64,000 bases of DNA from Albula goreensis (Eukaryota; Chordata; Actinopteri; Albuliformes; Albulidae), in contig CM040763.1 in NCBI GenBank assembly GCA_022829145.1, forward strand, positions 24,913,488-24,977,487, given 5' to 3'. Position 1 is the first letter of the stretch; the number at the start of each line of letters is the position of its first letter. Positions 10,545 to 20,935 of the stretch are shown piece after piece. The notes beneath the pieces were generated by a model. It had not been told where the DNA came from. It did not search any database and saw only the letters and a program-made list of their open reading frames with translations. Both the position numbers and the translations under genes were made by a program.

Positions 10545-10830
10545 TATTCAAAGAAAATAGACACTTATCAAGTTAATTGATTAATGAATTAGCAGTCCAA
10601 AAATACATAGACGTTTTTGCTGTGACATTTTAACCAACAGCTCTCAGAAGCTGGTGGAGGCATAGCAGCCGTATCCATGCATGCTATGCATGTTATGAAT
10701 AGCCTACATTTCCTGAATCTTGAACTGTAACAATTATGCTACCCTAAGCCCTAATTATGCTACCCTAATCATCCACACAGCATGTAATAGAATTTTCTGT
10801 TGAGCACGTATTTGTTTAAATCACCATTTA
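10545..10830 (+). repeat. Dispersed repeat, direct copy of 17617-17910
   Basis: Shared blocks include TTCAAAGAAAATRG, AGCAGTCCAAAAATACAT, GAATAGCCT, CATTTCCTGAATCTTG-like text and AATAGAATTTTC. The two copies lie 7.1 kb apart, on either side of the MADF/Harbinger/Gypsy block. Family not recognised. Confidence 0.7.
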
Positions 10831-12002
10831 AACATACCGTTAAAATTGCCTAAATGAACCTTGGCATGATTTCGGGTTAATTCTTCTGATATCAATAGCC
10901 TATTAATTTTTATTTTTTGCTTCATCTTTTTACCTATCTCCCATACCTATTACCCATATCTCTATATTTATGTACTTTTACACCCTGTTACACTTCACAC
11001 TTATTTATCATTATTTGGTTTATTTATATGTTTTACCATATTTTATCGTTACCGATTTTAATAATTAGCTTTACTTGTCTAGGCAAATGACTTTGGGATG
11101 CACCCTGCTCAAAAGGTGCTACACAAATAATGATAGTAACTATTGTTATGGTTATTTAATATTATTAAGTTGTGCATACAAATAAGTGGCTTTACATCGG
11201 AAAAGCTTGGCAACTTTATTGAAAATAGCATCACATCACAATTAATAGGATAAAAACATTGATAAAAACATTGATTTCAATTACATTATTTTATGGTAAT
11301 GGAAATATAAGGATTTTGGCATGGGGAATTAACATGCATCTTGACTGACTAACTGTATTGCTGGATAAGTTACATAATGTAGCCTAGAGAGAAGAACTCT
11401 CTCCGTCTTCACATTAGTTATGCGGTAGAGGGTCGAACTGGAACAGGTACTGCAGCCTGCAAGGAACAAATCAAGCCATCTCCACAGTCACTGGAACTTC
11501 CACTTTGCTGAAATCCAGTCCTTGCGAAGGAACGCAAATTGAGGAAGAACTGCAAGGTTATTCCAATTCAAACAGCCACAACCCCTCCCCTCCATTGCTC
11601 TCCCTCACTCAGGAAGGGCTCCCTCGCCTGCCACGTCACTGAATGGCTTCACTCGATTGGAGAGAACTGAAGGTAGGTTTTTATTTTGGATTGGAATGCA
11701 GTCATAATGTAGTCGGATAGTTGGCGGGCTAGGGTGAGTTTACGGTGAAGACACACAGGAAGCATCGACGCCGGCTGCTGAAGCCGCCTCCATTCATTTT
11801 GAATGGGGACCGGCGAGACGCTCACGCAGGGCACGATGGGATTGCAGGCATCAAGCGACCAACGGGTGGGGCGTCAAGAAGAAATTGGAATCGGTGAACT
11901 TTGACCCAGCCGCTTGAAAATGTCACCAAGCAGCAACCAATCAGATGTCACAACATCGCATTTTCATTCTGCGGGTACAGTCAAATGAATGAAATAATAA
12001 AA
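10831..12002. other. AT-rich non-coding stretch with a GC-richer end
   Basis: No gene recognised from 10831 to about 11640. From 11640 to 11890 the sequence is GC-richer (CGGCTTCAGCAGCCGG-like text on the minus strand, a CCATTCATTTTGAATGGGG inverted motif). It sits just upstream of a MADF gene relic and could be the terminal region of the same Harbinger element. Confidence 0.4.
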
Positions 12003-12770
12003 ATGGAGGAGAAACTGATCATTGCTGTGTCAGCATTCCCCAAAATTCATGACTCTGCTTTGCAACAATACAGGGACAATGATAGGAAATATGCCACCTG
12101 GAAAAAGGTGGCAGAAATCGTCTGCGTTTCTGCCGTGTAAATGTGTATGTGAACATGTGTAAATATAATTTACAGTAATATTGTAAAATGTACAGTAACA
12201 AGTTTTTCCATGCAATATGAATATCTGATCTATCTGGTGTAGCTAAGCTATTGCTATCCCGGGTCGTGAACTGTAAATCTCAAGGGTTGTCACACACTCA
12301 AAATGAATTTGTGGATGTTAATATGAATAAATAAAATACGTCCATAGATAAAGCAGCCAAGTTACACCGATATGTGGAGTCTGTAACATATGTTAACAAG
12401 ATCACAAGTAAAATGTGTTAAAGCTATAACCAACCAAAACAGTGCACATATAATGTGCTAAGTACATATTTCCATTTGCTTTCATCAGATGACATACGCA
12501 AAAAGAAGGGGGAAAAGCTTATGGGACACCTATAAAAAGGAGAAAAACAAGGAGAGGGATCAGCAAAGGAGTGGTTTGGCTCCTACATGGCTGTAATGAG
12601 CTTTCTTGCCCCATTTATTGAGTACAGGTTGACCTCCTCCAACATCAGAACCTGTACCAGCCAGCCTACCCTTTCTGCAGCCAGCCAGCCCACCCCTTCC
12701 TCAGCCAGCCAGCTCCTTCTGCAGCCAGCCAGGAAGGGAGCAGCAGCAGCAGGCCAGTGAGTTGTGTGTT
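12003..12770 (+). pseudogene. MADF (Myb/SANT-like) domain protein relic
   Basis: The start at 12003 reads MEEKLIIAVSAFPKIHDSAL then YRDNDRKYATWKKVAEIV, a clear MADF N-terminal half. After an intron-like gap (about 12135-12488) the second half follows as LWDTYKKEKNKERDQQRSG, then MSFLAPFIEYR and a Ser/Gln/Pro-rich tail. Frameshifts near 12515 and a stop near 12594 break the frame. MADF proteins are the usual partner of Harbinger transposases in fish, and a transposase C-terminus lies convergently at 13466-13032. Confidence 0.65.
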
Positions 12771-12814
12771 AATCTGGTAGTCTCTCTTTTACAGTACATG
12801 ACAGTGAAGGGGAA

Positions 12815-12880
12815 AAACATATATATATATAATATATATACACACACATACATATATAAACACACACAAACACACATTCT
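12815..12880. repeat. AT/AC dinucleotide microsatellite
   Basis: Alternating ATATAT and ACACAC tracts with interruptions. Confidence 0.9.
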
Positions 12881-13031
12881 ATAAGGAAGTTTTTGCTCTT
12901 TCATGATAATATGAATGGCTCTTAAAAGAGCCTTTGGTGTATGAGAAAGGAGCCTAAACATGGTTTTGCCAAGGGACTGCACCCTCCTGGCTGAAGTATT
13001 CGCAGAAGGCCTCCCTCACTTGGATGGCCTC

Positions 13032-13466
13032 TCAAGGTGCATTGTTGCTGCCAATCCTTCCCACTGGCCCGAGAGCAGCAGCAGCAGCATCAGGTGTATG
13101 TGCTGACATATTCTCCCTCCTTCGCCCTCTAATGGTGGTCACCCTTATGAAATTGTGTAGGATGCAGGTTGCCTTCACACACAGCTCCACTTTCTCAGGG
13201 GCCATATATATGACGCAGCGATATATTCGCCACTGAAAGGAGAGGATGCCAATACTGCTCTCCACTGTGAGCCTGGCACAGCTGAGGCGATAATTGAAGA
13301 TCCTCTTCTCCCTGGGCATGTTGGAGCCTGGGTAAGGCTGCATCAGACACCTGCAGAGTGGGAAAGCTTCATCTCCTACCAGGACATAGGGGAAGCTGCC
13401 ACGGTGCTCTGATCCTGGGATGATGGAGTCTGCAGGGAGGTCCAGTGTTCCATCCAGGAGGCTCCA
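13032..13466 (-). pseudogene. Harbinger transposase C-terminus, truncated
   Basis: About 145 residues of the C-terminal HARBI1-like nuclease: GTLDLPADSIIPGSEH, VGDEAFPLCRCLMQPYPG, RIFNYRLSCARLTVESSIGI (Glu of the triad) and CVKATCILHNFIR. The upstream catalytic Asp region is missing because a Gypsy reverse-transcriptase fragment joins directly at about 13467. The frame stays open across the join. It pairs convergently with the MADF relic on the plus strand, as in a normal Harbinger. Confidence 0.8.
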
Positions 13467-13730
13467 GCTGATGTACCTGGCCTTCCCAAGTCTTTCAATG
13501 AGCTTATCGATGCGTGGCATTGGGTATGGATCAAATTTGGAGATGGCGATGTAAAAGCGGATGCTCCCATCCTTCTTCGGCACTAACACCACTGGGCTGC
13601 ACCACTCGTTGGAGGACGGCTCGACGACTCCCAGTGTTGACATCAGTTCCACCTCCCTCCTGATGTCTGGGAGCAACCTCTCCGGGATCTGGTACCATGC
13701 CAGGGTGTTCTTGGTGAGCTGGATCCCATG
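13467..13730 (-). pseudogene. Gypsy reverse transcriptase N-terminal fragment
   Basis: PDIRREVELMSTLGVVEPSS, WCSPVVLVPKKDGSIRF and FDPYPMPRIDKLIERLGKAR are the conserved opening of a Gypsy RT. A few residues are missing between SIRF and KFDPY. The rest of RT (catalytic YLDD) is absent. Confidence 0.8.
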
Positions 13731-14003
13731 CTACACCAGGGTTGTGTATCCAGGCCTCTTCTGGATGATTCCCGGAACCAACCTTGCCGTTAGCTCCCTC
13801 TGCTGGTGCGTGGACAAGAGAGAGATAGGTCTACTGGCGGTGCACCACTGCCCACTTGGAAATACTGTCCTGCTGTTTCCTCCTCCTCCTTAATGGCTGT
13901 CATGAACAGCTGCCGGATGACTGGTTCTGGACACGGCCTCCACTCTTTCTGCAGGTTGACATGTGGAGAGGCTTCTGGTGGTCAGGCATTGCATTTATGT
14001 AAG

Positions 14004-14703
14004 TCACTGGACCCATCTTCTGGTAACTTTGTATGGGCTCTGCCACTTAGTCAACAGCTTGTTCTCACTGCTTGAAAGTGGCAGCAGGACCCCTTGGCCT
14101 GGGGTGAACATTCGGGTCCTGGCTTTCTTGTCATACTGGGCTTTCTGCTTGACCTTAGCCTCCTCCATGCTGGCTCTGGTTAGCTCTGTCATCTTCTCCA
14201 GCTTCCCCCTCATCTGGAGGATGTACGCCAGCACACTCTGGCTCTCTGTCTTCCCTCCTTCCCAGGACTCCTTTAAGACAACCAGGGTCCCCTGACCTGG
14301 TGCCCATACAAAAGCTCAAAGTGTGAGAACCCCGTTGATGCTTGGGGAACCTTCCTATAAGCAAAAAGAAGGTAAGGAAGCCACATGTCCCAATCCGCCC
14401 CCATTTCATTGACAAACTTCCGCAGCATGGTCTTCAGGGTGTGGTTAAAACGTTCAACCAGCCCTTCAGTTTGGGGGTGGTCTTAATAGCCTTAATCCCT
14501 AGAAGTTTATAGACCTGCTTGATATGGTTGGATAGGAAATTAGTTCCCTGATCAGTGATAATATCCCTAGGTATGCCTACCCTGGAGAAAAGCTGAATGA
14601 GCGACATGGCTATGTATCTCACTTTTACTTGTTTGAGGGGGAATGCCTCTGGGTAGCGGGCTGCATAATCACAGACAACCAAAATGTATTTATTGCCCAT
14701 CAT
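14004..14703 (-). pseudogene. Gypsy integrase fragment
   Basis: 14703-14434 carries the core with YILVVCDYAARYPEAFPL and IPRDIITDQGTNF (two catalytic Asp). 14234-14004 carries the C-terminal segment (KQKAQYDKKARTRMFTPGQGV, LTKWQSPYKV). A frameshift separates them. Confidence 0.8.
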
Positions 14704-14779
14704 ACTCCTCTCTAAAGGACCTCTCCCTCCCCCTGTCTGTGATAGAGAACCTCCCTTACAAGCACAAAACTCTCCCCTC

Positions 14780-15670
14780 TCAACAAATCCTCACTAGCTG
14801 CGCTAAAAGCCACTTTATCAAACAGTGAATCTCTTGAGGGCTACTGGATCTCACCTTGGACCTAGTAATGGCTAGATTACTTAAACCTACTGGGCTAGGC
14901 CTCACTCGGTTCACCAACTCTGCCAACACTGGAAGGTCTTGACCCAACACCACACTGTATGGCAAACCTGTAACAACTCCTCCCCTGAAGAAATAGGACT
15001 GCCCCTGCATAACCACATAGATTTCTGTGGTAGAGTATGCTTTCTCATCACCATGAATACAACAAATTCTAATGTCAGAGCCCCTATTCCACCAATCCCG
15101 TTGAACTTTGTCCTGCCTTACAAGGGTCTGTGAGCTTCCTGTGTCCACTAAAGCCTGCATGCACTGGCCATTAACCACAACAAGAACCATTAGCTCTGCA
15201 CCATTTCCCTCCCCCTCTGATTCTGGTCTGGGAACATAGCACACATTTACAGAGTTATCCCCCCTGGATGGACAGGAGAACTTAATGTGGCCTCCCTCAC
15301 CACAAGGATAGCACTGGACTACCTTAAAGCTTGTGCTATGCGATGATGCCACATCTCTTGGTGGGTTGGAGCTAGGCTTATGTGCTGGCAGGTACTCTTT
15401 AAGTGAAGGCTTAGTGCTAGGCCTATGTGAGGTTGAAGAGTTTCTACTGGAACTACCAGGCTTAGACCACCCCCCTTTCCCCCACTGACTTACCCCCACT
15501 GGCGCTCTTCCAGGCAAAGGTGTACTTCTTTGGGCCTCTCCTTGCCGCCATGAAAGCCTCCGCCAGCTGTGATGCTTCCAAAGTGCTTCCTGGGTTGTTC
15601 TGCCGGATCTATACTTGCAGCTCTGGGTTAAGCATCTGCAGGTACTGTTCCAAGATGAGCAGTTCTCCAA
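14780..15670 (-). pseudogene. Gypsy gag C-terminus and protease
   Basis: A 296-residue open frame with a CCHC zinc knuckle (CYPCGEGGHIKFSCP) followed by an aspartic protease (MQALVDTGSSQTLV, with DTG) and VVLGQDLPVL. The order is as expected between capsid and integrase. It overlaps the capsid frame (15851-15609) through a frameshift. Confidence 0.75.
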
Positions 15671-16344
15671 TTTCCTCCTTGGAGTGTTTTTCGGGCTGGA
15701 TCCACTTCTTGTACTGCAGCTTCAGACAGACGTAGACCTCTTTTGGCATCTCCCCTGGTTGAACATCAGTCGATCTGAACTGCTGTCTGTATGTATCAAT
15801 GTTAATTTCATATTTTGTCAGTATGGCAGCTTTCACATTGTCATAGTCCAAAGTGTCATTAAAGTCCTTAGCTACGAGCCTTCCTGGTCAGCAAGGTGAT
15901 AAGCCCTATTGCCCAAGCCACCTGTACGCCCTCGCAATGCATTCAAAAGTGACTAGAAAATGCTCAATGTCATCCCCATCATCCAATTTCTGCAGCTTTA
16001 ACATCACTGGTTGCTGGCTTGGGGTGATGGTGAGTGCCTGTTTCCCTGGTGTTGCCACTCCTCTTCTTCTATCCCCACTTCAGACTGGACTTGCCAGCCT
16101 ACCTGCTGCTGAAGTTGCTGGAACTGGTGGCGGAGGGTATCCTGTCTTCTCTCCTGGAGTTCAGCTTTCTTGTCCCTCTGCTCATCACGCGCCTGCTGGT
16201 GCTGTATGAAGGACTGCAACATCCTCGCCAGCTCCTGGACATCTTTGTCTTTAGAAGTGACTGCAAGCTCTTCTGATGAGGTGGGAAATGCTGCTGCTCC
16301 TTTTTCCTCCATCTCTCTTCCAGTCTGTGATCATAGTCATACAA
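15609..16344 (-). pseudogene. Gypsy gag (SCAN-like capsid) fragments
   Basis: 16344-16004 is a charged Gln/Arg-rich N-terminal part. 15851-15609 is a SCAN-like capsid segment: YRQQFRSTDVQPGEMPKEVY, KKWIQP, EEIGELLILEQYL. Frames are broken between the parts. Confidence 0.65.
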
Positions 16345-16416
16345 TCTACCAACTCCTGTTCTACCCGTGTAAAAAAAAAAAAAAATTCTGTGTCACACTG
16401 TCCCCTGCTGGCTCAA

Positions 16417-16432
16417 CTCACTTCTGACACCA
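16417..16432 (-). other. Primer-binding site, tRNA-Leu
   Basis: On the minus strand TGGTGTCAGAAGTGAG closely matches the usual tRNA-Leu primer site of fish Gypsy elements. It sits between gag and the probable LTR edge at 16435. Confidence 0.7.
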
Positions 16433-16434
16433 CA

Positions 16435-17340
16435 TGAGAGGACGGCAAGCGGTCAACAAGAGGCCAACACAGAAAAATAAGGTGAACGGTGATTAATTTA
16501 TTACAGTGAGAAATCAAAAACAGTACACAAAATGAAGTAATAATGAATAACTACATATTTACAACTAAATGACAGATGAGGCAATCAGTCCCCAAATGTC
16601 TCTCTGTTAGGCTCTGTCTGAAGTTACCCCTCCCAACCATAACATCCCAAAAAGAAAATCAATTAATCTACATATTATCAATAACCAATCAATTACCTAC
16701 ACAATATATACAACATAATAATATACAAAGAATACATTAAACAAATACATTTATCCCATAACCAATACAATAAAATTACACAAAACATTGAAACAATTTC
16801 CCCCAAAATCCAACACAAAAATTAACTACGCTACCCATAATCCTTATAGCCACCATGTTTTCCCCCATGCGCTCCTTTGACACCCCAGCCAAATAGACAC
16901 AGACACACAAGTGAGTAAACCGGGATTTCTGTATTACTGAAAGTGTGAGTAATGAATGATGAGTGAAATGTGAACATAGCTTACTAACAAGACAGATAAT
17001 GTGTGCACCCGTTAAATGTATATGTATAGTTCGGTAGTTTAATAGGTGACCTAAGTATTATTTTTTCCCCAAACAACAAACCCCGAGATCCACAAACTCC
17101 ATTACCCTGAATGAACAAAAAACAGCACTTTTAACTGACAAATAGATGAACATAAATACAAAAAGTTTGGTGTGTTTTTTTCACCCTCCCCCCAATGTGC
17201 ACATAGTCACAGTTTAATTTCCGGCTGCTCCCCGCTTCCTCATAGCGAGGCCGACACCAATATTTGGGGCGGAGAATAAAACATAAATCAGTTCTTCGTC
17301 ACAGGGAAACATGCCTGGGAAAATGAATCTGAATGAAACA
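16435..17340 (-). repeat. Probable 5' LTR and adjacent AT-rich sequence
   Basis: The LTR should begin (plus-strand view) at TGAGAGGACGG next to the primer site. On the minus strand an AATAAA lies near 16500. I cannot place the other LTR edge, since no second LTR copy is in the window. The remainder is AT-rich with no gene. Confidence 0.4.
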
Positions 17341-17616
17341 GAGCAGGCACTTATAACGATCCCATCCGTTATGAGTAATCACAAGAAAAACGCTTCAAAG
17401 TAGTTGTCACCCAACAAAACAGTGAAATTACCAGTGAATGTATATATAATGTTTTAATTACATATTTCTGTGGTAAGGAATGAAAAATGACTACTATATA
17501 TACTTATATATATACACACATATATACATATGAGTACATATATATATAAGTACATGTATAATAATAATATATATAATGCTACATTGCTGTTGGTGATCGT
17601 TATTCAGTGCTTCTAG

Positions 17617-17910
17617 ATTCAAAGAAAATGGCCAGCACTCACTAGCTATTTATGAAGTTAACTGATTCATTTTAATCAGCAGTCCAAAAATACATGGATG
17701 TTTTGGCAATTACTTTTTAATCATGTTTCAACTCTCATAAACTGATGGGGGCATAATAGCCATATCTTATTTGTATTGTTTAGAATAGCCTGCATTTATT
17801 TCCTAAATCTTGACAGGGAATAATTAGCCTACCCTAAACTTTGATCACTCATCCAACATGAAATAGAATTTTCAGTTGAGTTGAATATTGTTCTTGTAAT
17901 CATCATTTAA
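17617..17910 (+). repeat. Dispersed repeat, direct copy of 10545-10830
   Basis: Same block order as the copy at 10545, with substitutions and small indels. Confidence 0.7.
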
Positions 17911-18082
17911 AATGTAATTTACAGAATCGTGGCAGAATTTTGCATAGAAAACAAGGCAATAAAATATGATTTAGGTAAAATGTGAGACTTTGCAAGTATA
18001 ACCATTTTTTTGGGAGGGTGATGCAATTATACGTGGATGTTGTTTGAAATGAATGAAGTTGTTTGAAATTCGAAATCACCAA

Positions 18083-18987
18083 TATGACTGATTTTAGAAT
18101 TCTAAGTTTAAATGCCAATGGGCTTAACAGGCCACATTAATGCTATGGAGTATTTACGCTAAAATGGGGTGGGAATTGCGCTTATCTCTGAACACCATTT
18201 ATCATCTTCTAATATGCAGATGATGTTCTCCTGTTTGTAGATGATGTGTCTCAAGCCATTCCCGCCATTTTGGAAGTTTTTAACAGAAAAAGAAATCCAC
18301 CCGCCCTAACTGTACTTTCTGTTCCCCGGACGTTTTGGGTACATTATATCATATGGGAATGTTCAGGGGGTTTTTAAGTTTTGGGAAATGGTGACTGATA
18401 AATTATCCACTCTTCTATCTGTAGAAGTTCCGGTCAGTCCATCCATCCTTCTCCTGAATGACCTCTCTCAGCTGACTCTTTATCCTACAAAGGCTAACAT
18501 TTTTTTGGCAGGTTTAACAGCAAACCAAGAAAATGATTGCTTAAAGGTGGAAAAAAGCCCAGCCTTTGACTTTTCATCACTGGGCCCTGACCTTTCTACA
18601 TGTGGCCCACTTAGAACATTGAGTGGCACAGATGCATGGTGCCAAGGTAACTAATTTTGTTCTGTGGGAGGGGTTATAGAGATCCTGAAAGATATGCTTT
18701 CAGGGGGGTAAGATGCTGAACTCACTAAGTCTGCCGTCCATGATTTATGATTTATTATGATTTACTGTGTATGTATTTTTTGCTGACTCATTTCCTGTCC
18801 AGTCCACTGGGGTTTCTTTTGTTTCCTTCTGTGGGAGGGTGGTGGGGGTGTTTTTATGGTCTTTTATGTTATAATGTTTTGTTTGTTGTTGTCTTCTTGG
18901 TATGTTGTGTATGTTTAATATTAAAATGTCCACACTAATATTGACAATATATTGTATTTTCCTGGCTTAATAAAAATGTGTTTAAAA
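18083..18987 (+). pseudogene. L1-like LINE ORF2 relic with a large internal deletion
   Basis: It begins as an APE endonuclease N-terminus (MTDFRILSLNANGLNRPH, then NGVGIALISEHHL in a shifted frame). At about 18210 it jumps straight to the RT active-site region (ADDVLLFVDD), then a C-terminal part (FWEMVTDKLSTLL...LLNDLSQLTLYP). It ends in AATAAA and an A-rich tail near 18987. Most of the endonuclease and RT is missing. Confidence 0.65.
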
Positions 18988-19019
18988 AAGAATAAGGGCA
19001 AGTGCAAGATCAATTAATG

Positions 19020-20935
19020 AATGAAAACAGATAAATGACCAAAATTCGCTATGTTAGACATATTCTGACTGTAGATGGCTTGAAACCACATGAAGACAAG
19101 GTCAGGGCAATACTGGAAAGGCCAGAGCCATTAGGACAAAGCTGCACTGATAAGGTTCACTGATGAGCAGCGACAGAAGGCCTGGCAGTGCATGGAGCAA
19201 CAGCATCTAGCACAGGGCAAGTGTTGTAGATGCAGCAAAGCGCGACACCAGCCCCAGATCAGATATCGGGCAGCTGAAATTGATTGGAGGAAGTGTTAAA
19301 AGAAAGGACATTGGAAACACAAGTGCCAGTCGAAAACCATGCATGAGTTTTAAGTAGAAAGGTTTCTACTTCCAGTAGTGCTGAAAACTAGACAATTACA
19401 TTACAGATTACAGATAGGAAACTCTCCAGAAGACCTTAAGATTGACACAGGGGCAGACTCCACTGTAATAAACCAGTAGGCTTTCCAAATTTTTAAACCA
19501 AAATACAAGGCACAGAAAGCAGCAACAACATGACACTGTCCAGATGGACAGCTATGTTGTTTGGGAAAATTATCACAAAAGTTGATACTGAGCAAAACAA
19601 CTTACTGTGTATGTCAAGCTAAGACTGATGGTGAATAACCTCTGGAATTGGACGGGATCCCCTGAAATGGGCCTTGTGAGGAGAATACAGGAAGTCAGTT
19701 TGGCTTTCAGAGAACACTGAGCCAGTAAACATTCTGAAGCGTACACAGTCAACACAGCCCACGGGTTGCCTCTGATGTCACATGTGAAAGGTGAACTGCA
19801 CAGAACAGAAGAAAGTACAATCACACAACTAACAGACTGGTGCTTAGCAATGGTGCCATTAATGCAACCCAACAGAAACGTACACATCTGCATAGATCTA
19901 AAGATATTAAAAAGGTAGCAAGATATAATTTCATGCTGATCACTGCTAATGCAATCCTTGCTAAGCTGTCCCCTGCTAAAGTCTTCACATCTCTAGATCC
20001 AGCAAGTGGGTTTAGTAGTCAAAAGGAAAGTAGTCCATGTTCATTATGAGTGGAATCAGCATAGCACCTAAAATATGCCAGCACAAAATGGAAGAGCTGT
20101 TAGCAGGGTTGGAGGGGGTCAAGCTGTACATGGATGACGTGATTGTACATAGCGTGAACATGCAAGAACACCTACAGCTGAAAAGAACACTGGACAAAAT
20201 GGAGAGTGCTGGCTTGAAATTAAGTGGAGATAAATGCATGTTCAGGCCGGGCCAGCTGTGCTTTTTAGTCTACAGAGTCATCAGGCAAGGGGTCAGACCA
20301 GACCCAGGAAAAGTGAAAGCGATTGCTGAGCTCCCACCACTGACAAATGTGCATGAACTGGAAAGGGTCTTAGGTATAATCAACTGTATGGAGAAGTACA
20401 TACTGCATTTGGCATCTGTTTGCAGACCACTGTTGACCTCCTCAGCATGGACTTGGGACAAACTTCAACAAAGAGCTTTCCAGCATTGAAACATCTCCAG
20501 TACTGGCCTCCTTCAATGCAGACAGGTTAACAACAGTGTCTACTGACACCAGCCACTGCAGACTTGGAGGAATTCTTCACCAGCAGCAGAAAGAAGGCTG
20601 GAAACATGTTGCGTACTGCTGGTGCAGGCTGATGAGTGCAGATTGTGTGATTAAAAATTGTGTTTGACACTAGCCTGAGCAGGCAAGCCCTTTTTGAAAC
20701 ATTTGAGTGGAATGTACTTTTTCAGGTTAATCACAGACCACAAGCATTTAGACCCGCTGATTAGCAGCAAAGATTTAGATCAAATGCCACTCAGGTTAAT
20801 GCAATTCACCATCATAGCTGAAAATGCACCAGGGAAAACACTTGTAGAGGCAGATGTGCTGTTGAGAGGGTGTCATGCAAAATTTGATACAGCTGGGAAA
20901 TTTGATCCGGCCAGATGCAACAATGGGTTCTGAAC
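19020..20935 (+). pseudogene. Gypsy (Mag-like) gag-pol relic
   Basis: 19020-19130 reads as a stray RT connection segment (TVDGLKPHEDKVRAILE). Then come gag zinc knuckles (about 19200-19345; CCRCSKARH, CKKGHWKHKC-like), an aspartic protease start (LKIDTGADSTVI, 19430-19470), RT (20037-20489; CQHKMEELLAGLEGVKLYMDDV with the catalytic YMDD, then GVRPDPGKVKAIAELPP) and RNase H (TVSTDTSHCRLGG; LITDHKHLDPLI; EADVLLRG). Stops and frameshifts are frequent, and most of RT upstream of YMDD is deleted. Confidence 0.75.

Larger units (their letters stand above)
13467..16434 (-). mobile_element. Gypsy LTR element with Gmr1-type order (gag-PR-IN-RT), truncated
   Basis: Read right to left: tRNA-Leu primer site, gag with a SCAN-like capsid segment, CCHC knuckle, aspartic protease, integrase core and C-terminus, then the start of reverse transcriptase, where it ends abruptly against Harbinger sequence. 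Integrase before RT is the Copia-like order known in Gmr1-group Gypsy elements of fish. Several frameshifts. No 3' LTR is present. Confidence 0.75.

Noticed and set aside
17240..17290. Possible second LTR primer site (TGGTGTCGGCCTCGC on the minus strand)
   Set aside because: Only a partial tRNA-Leu match, with no LTR edge or coding sequence that would support a separate element.
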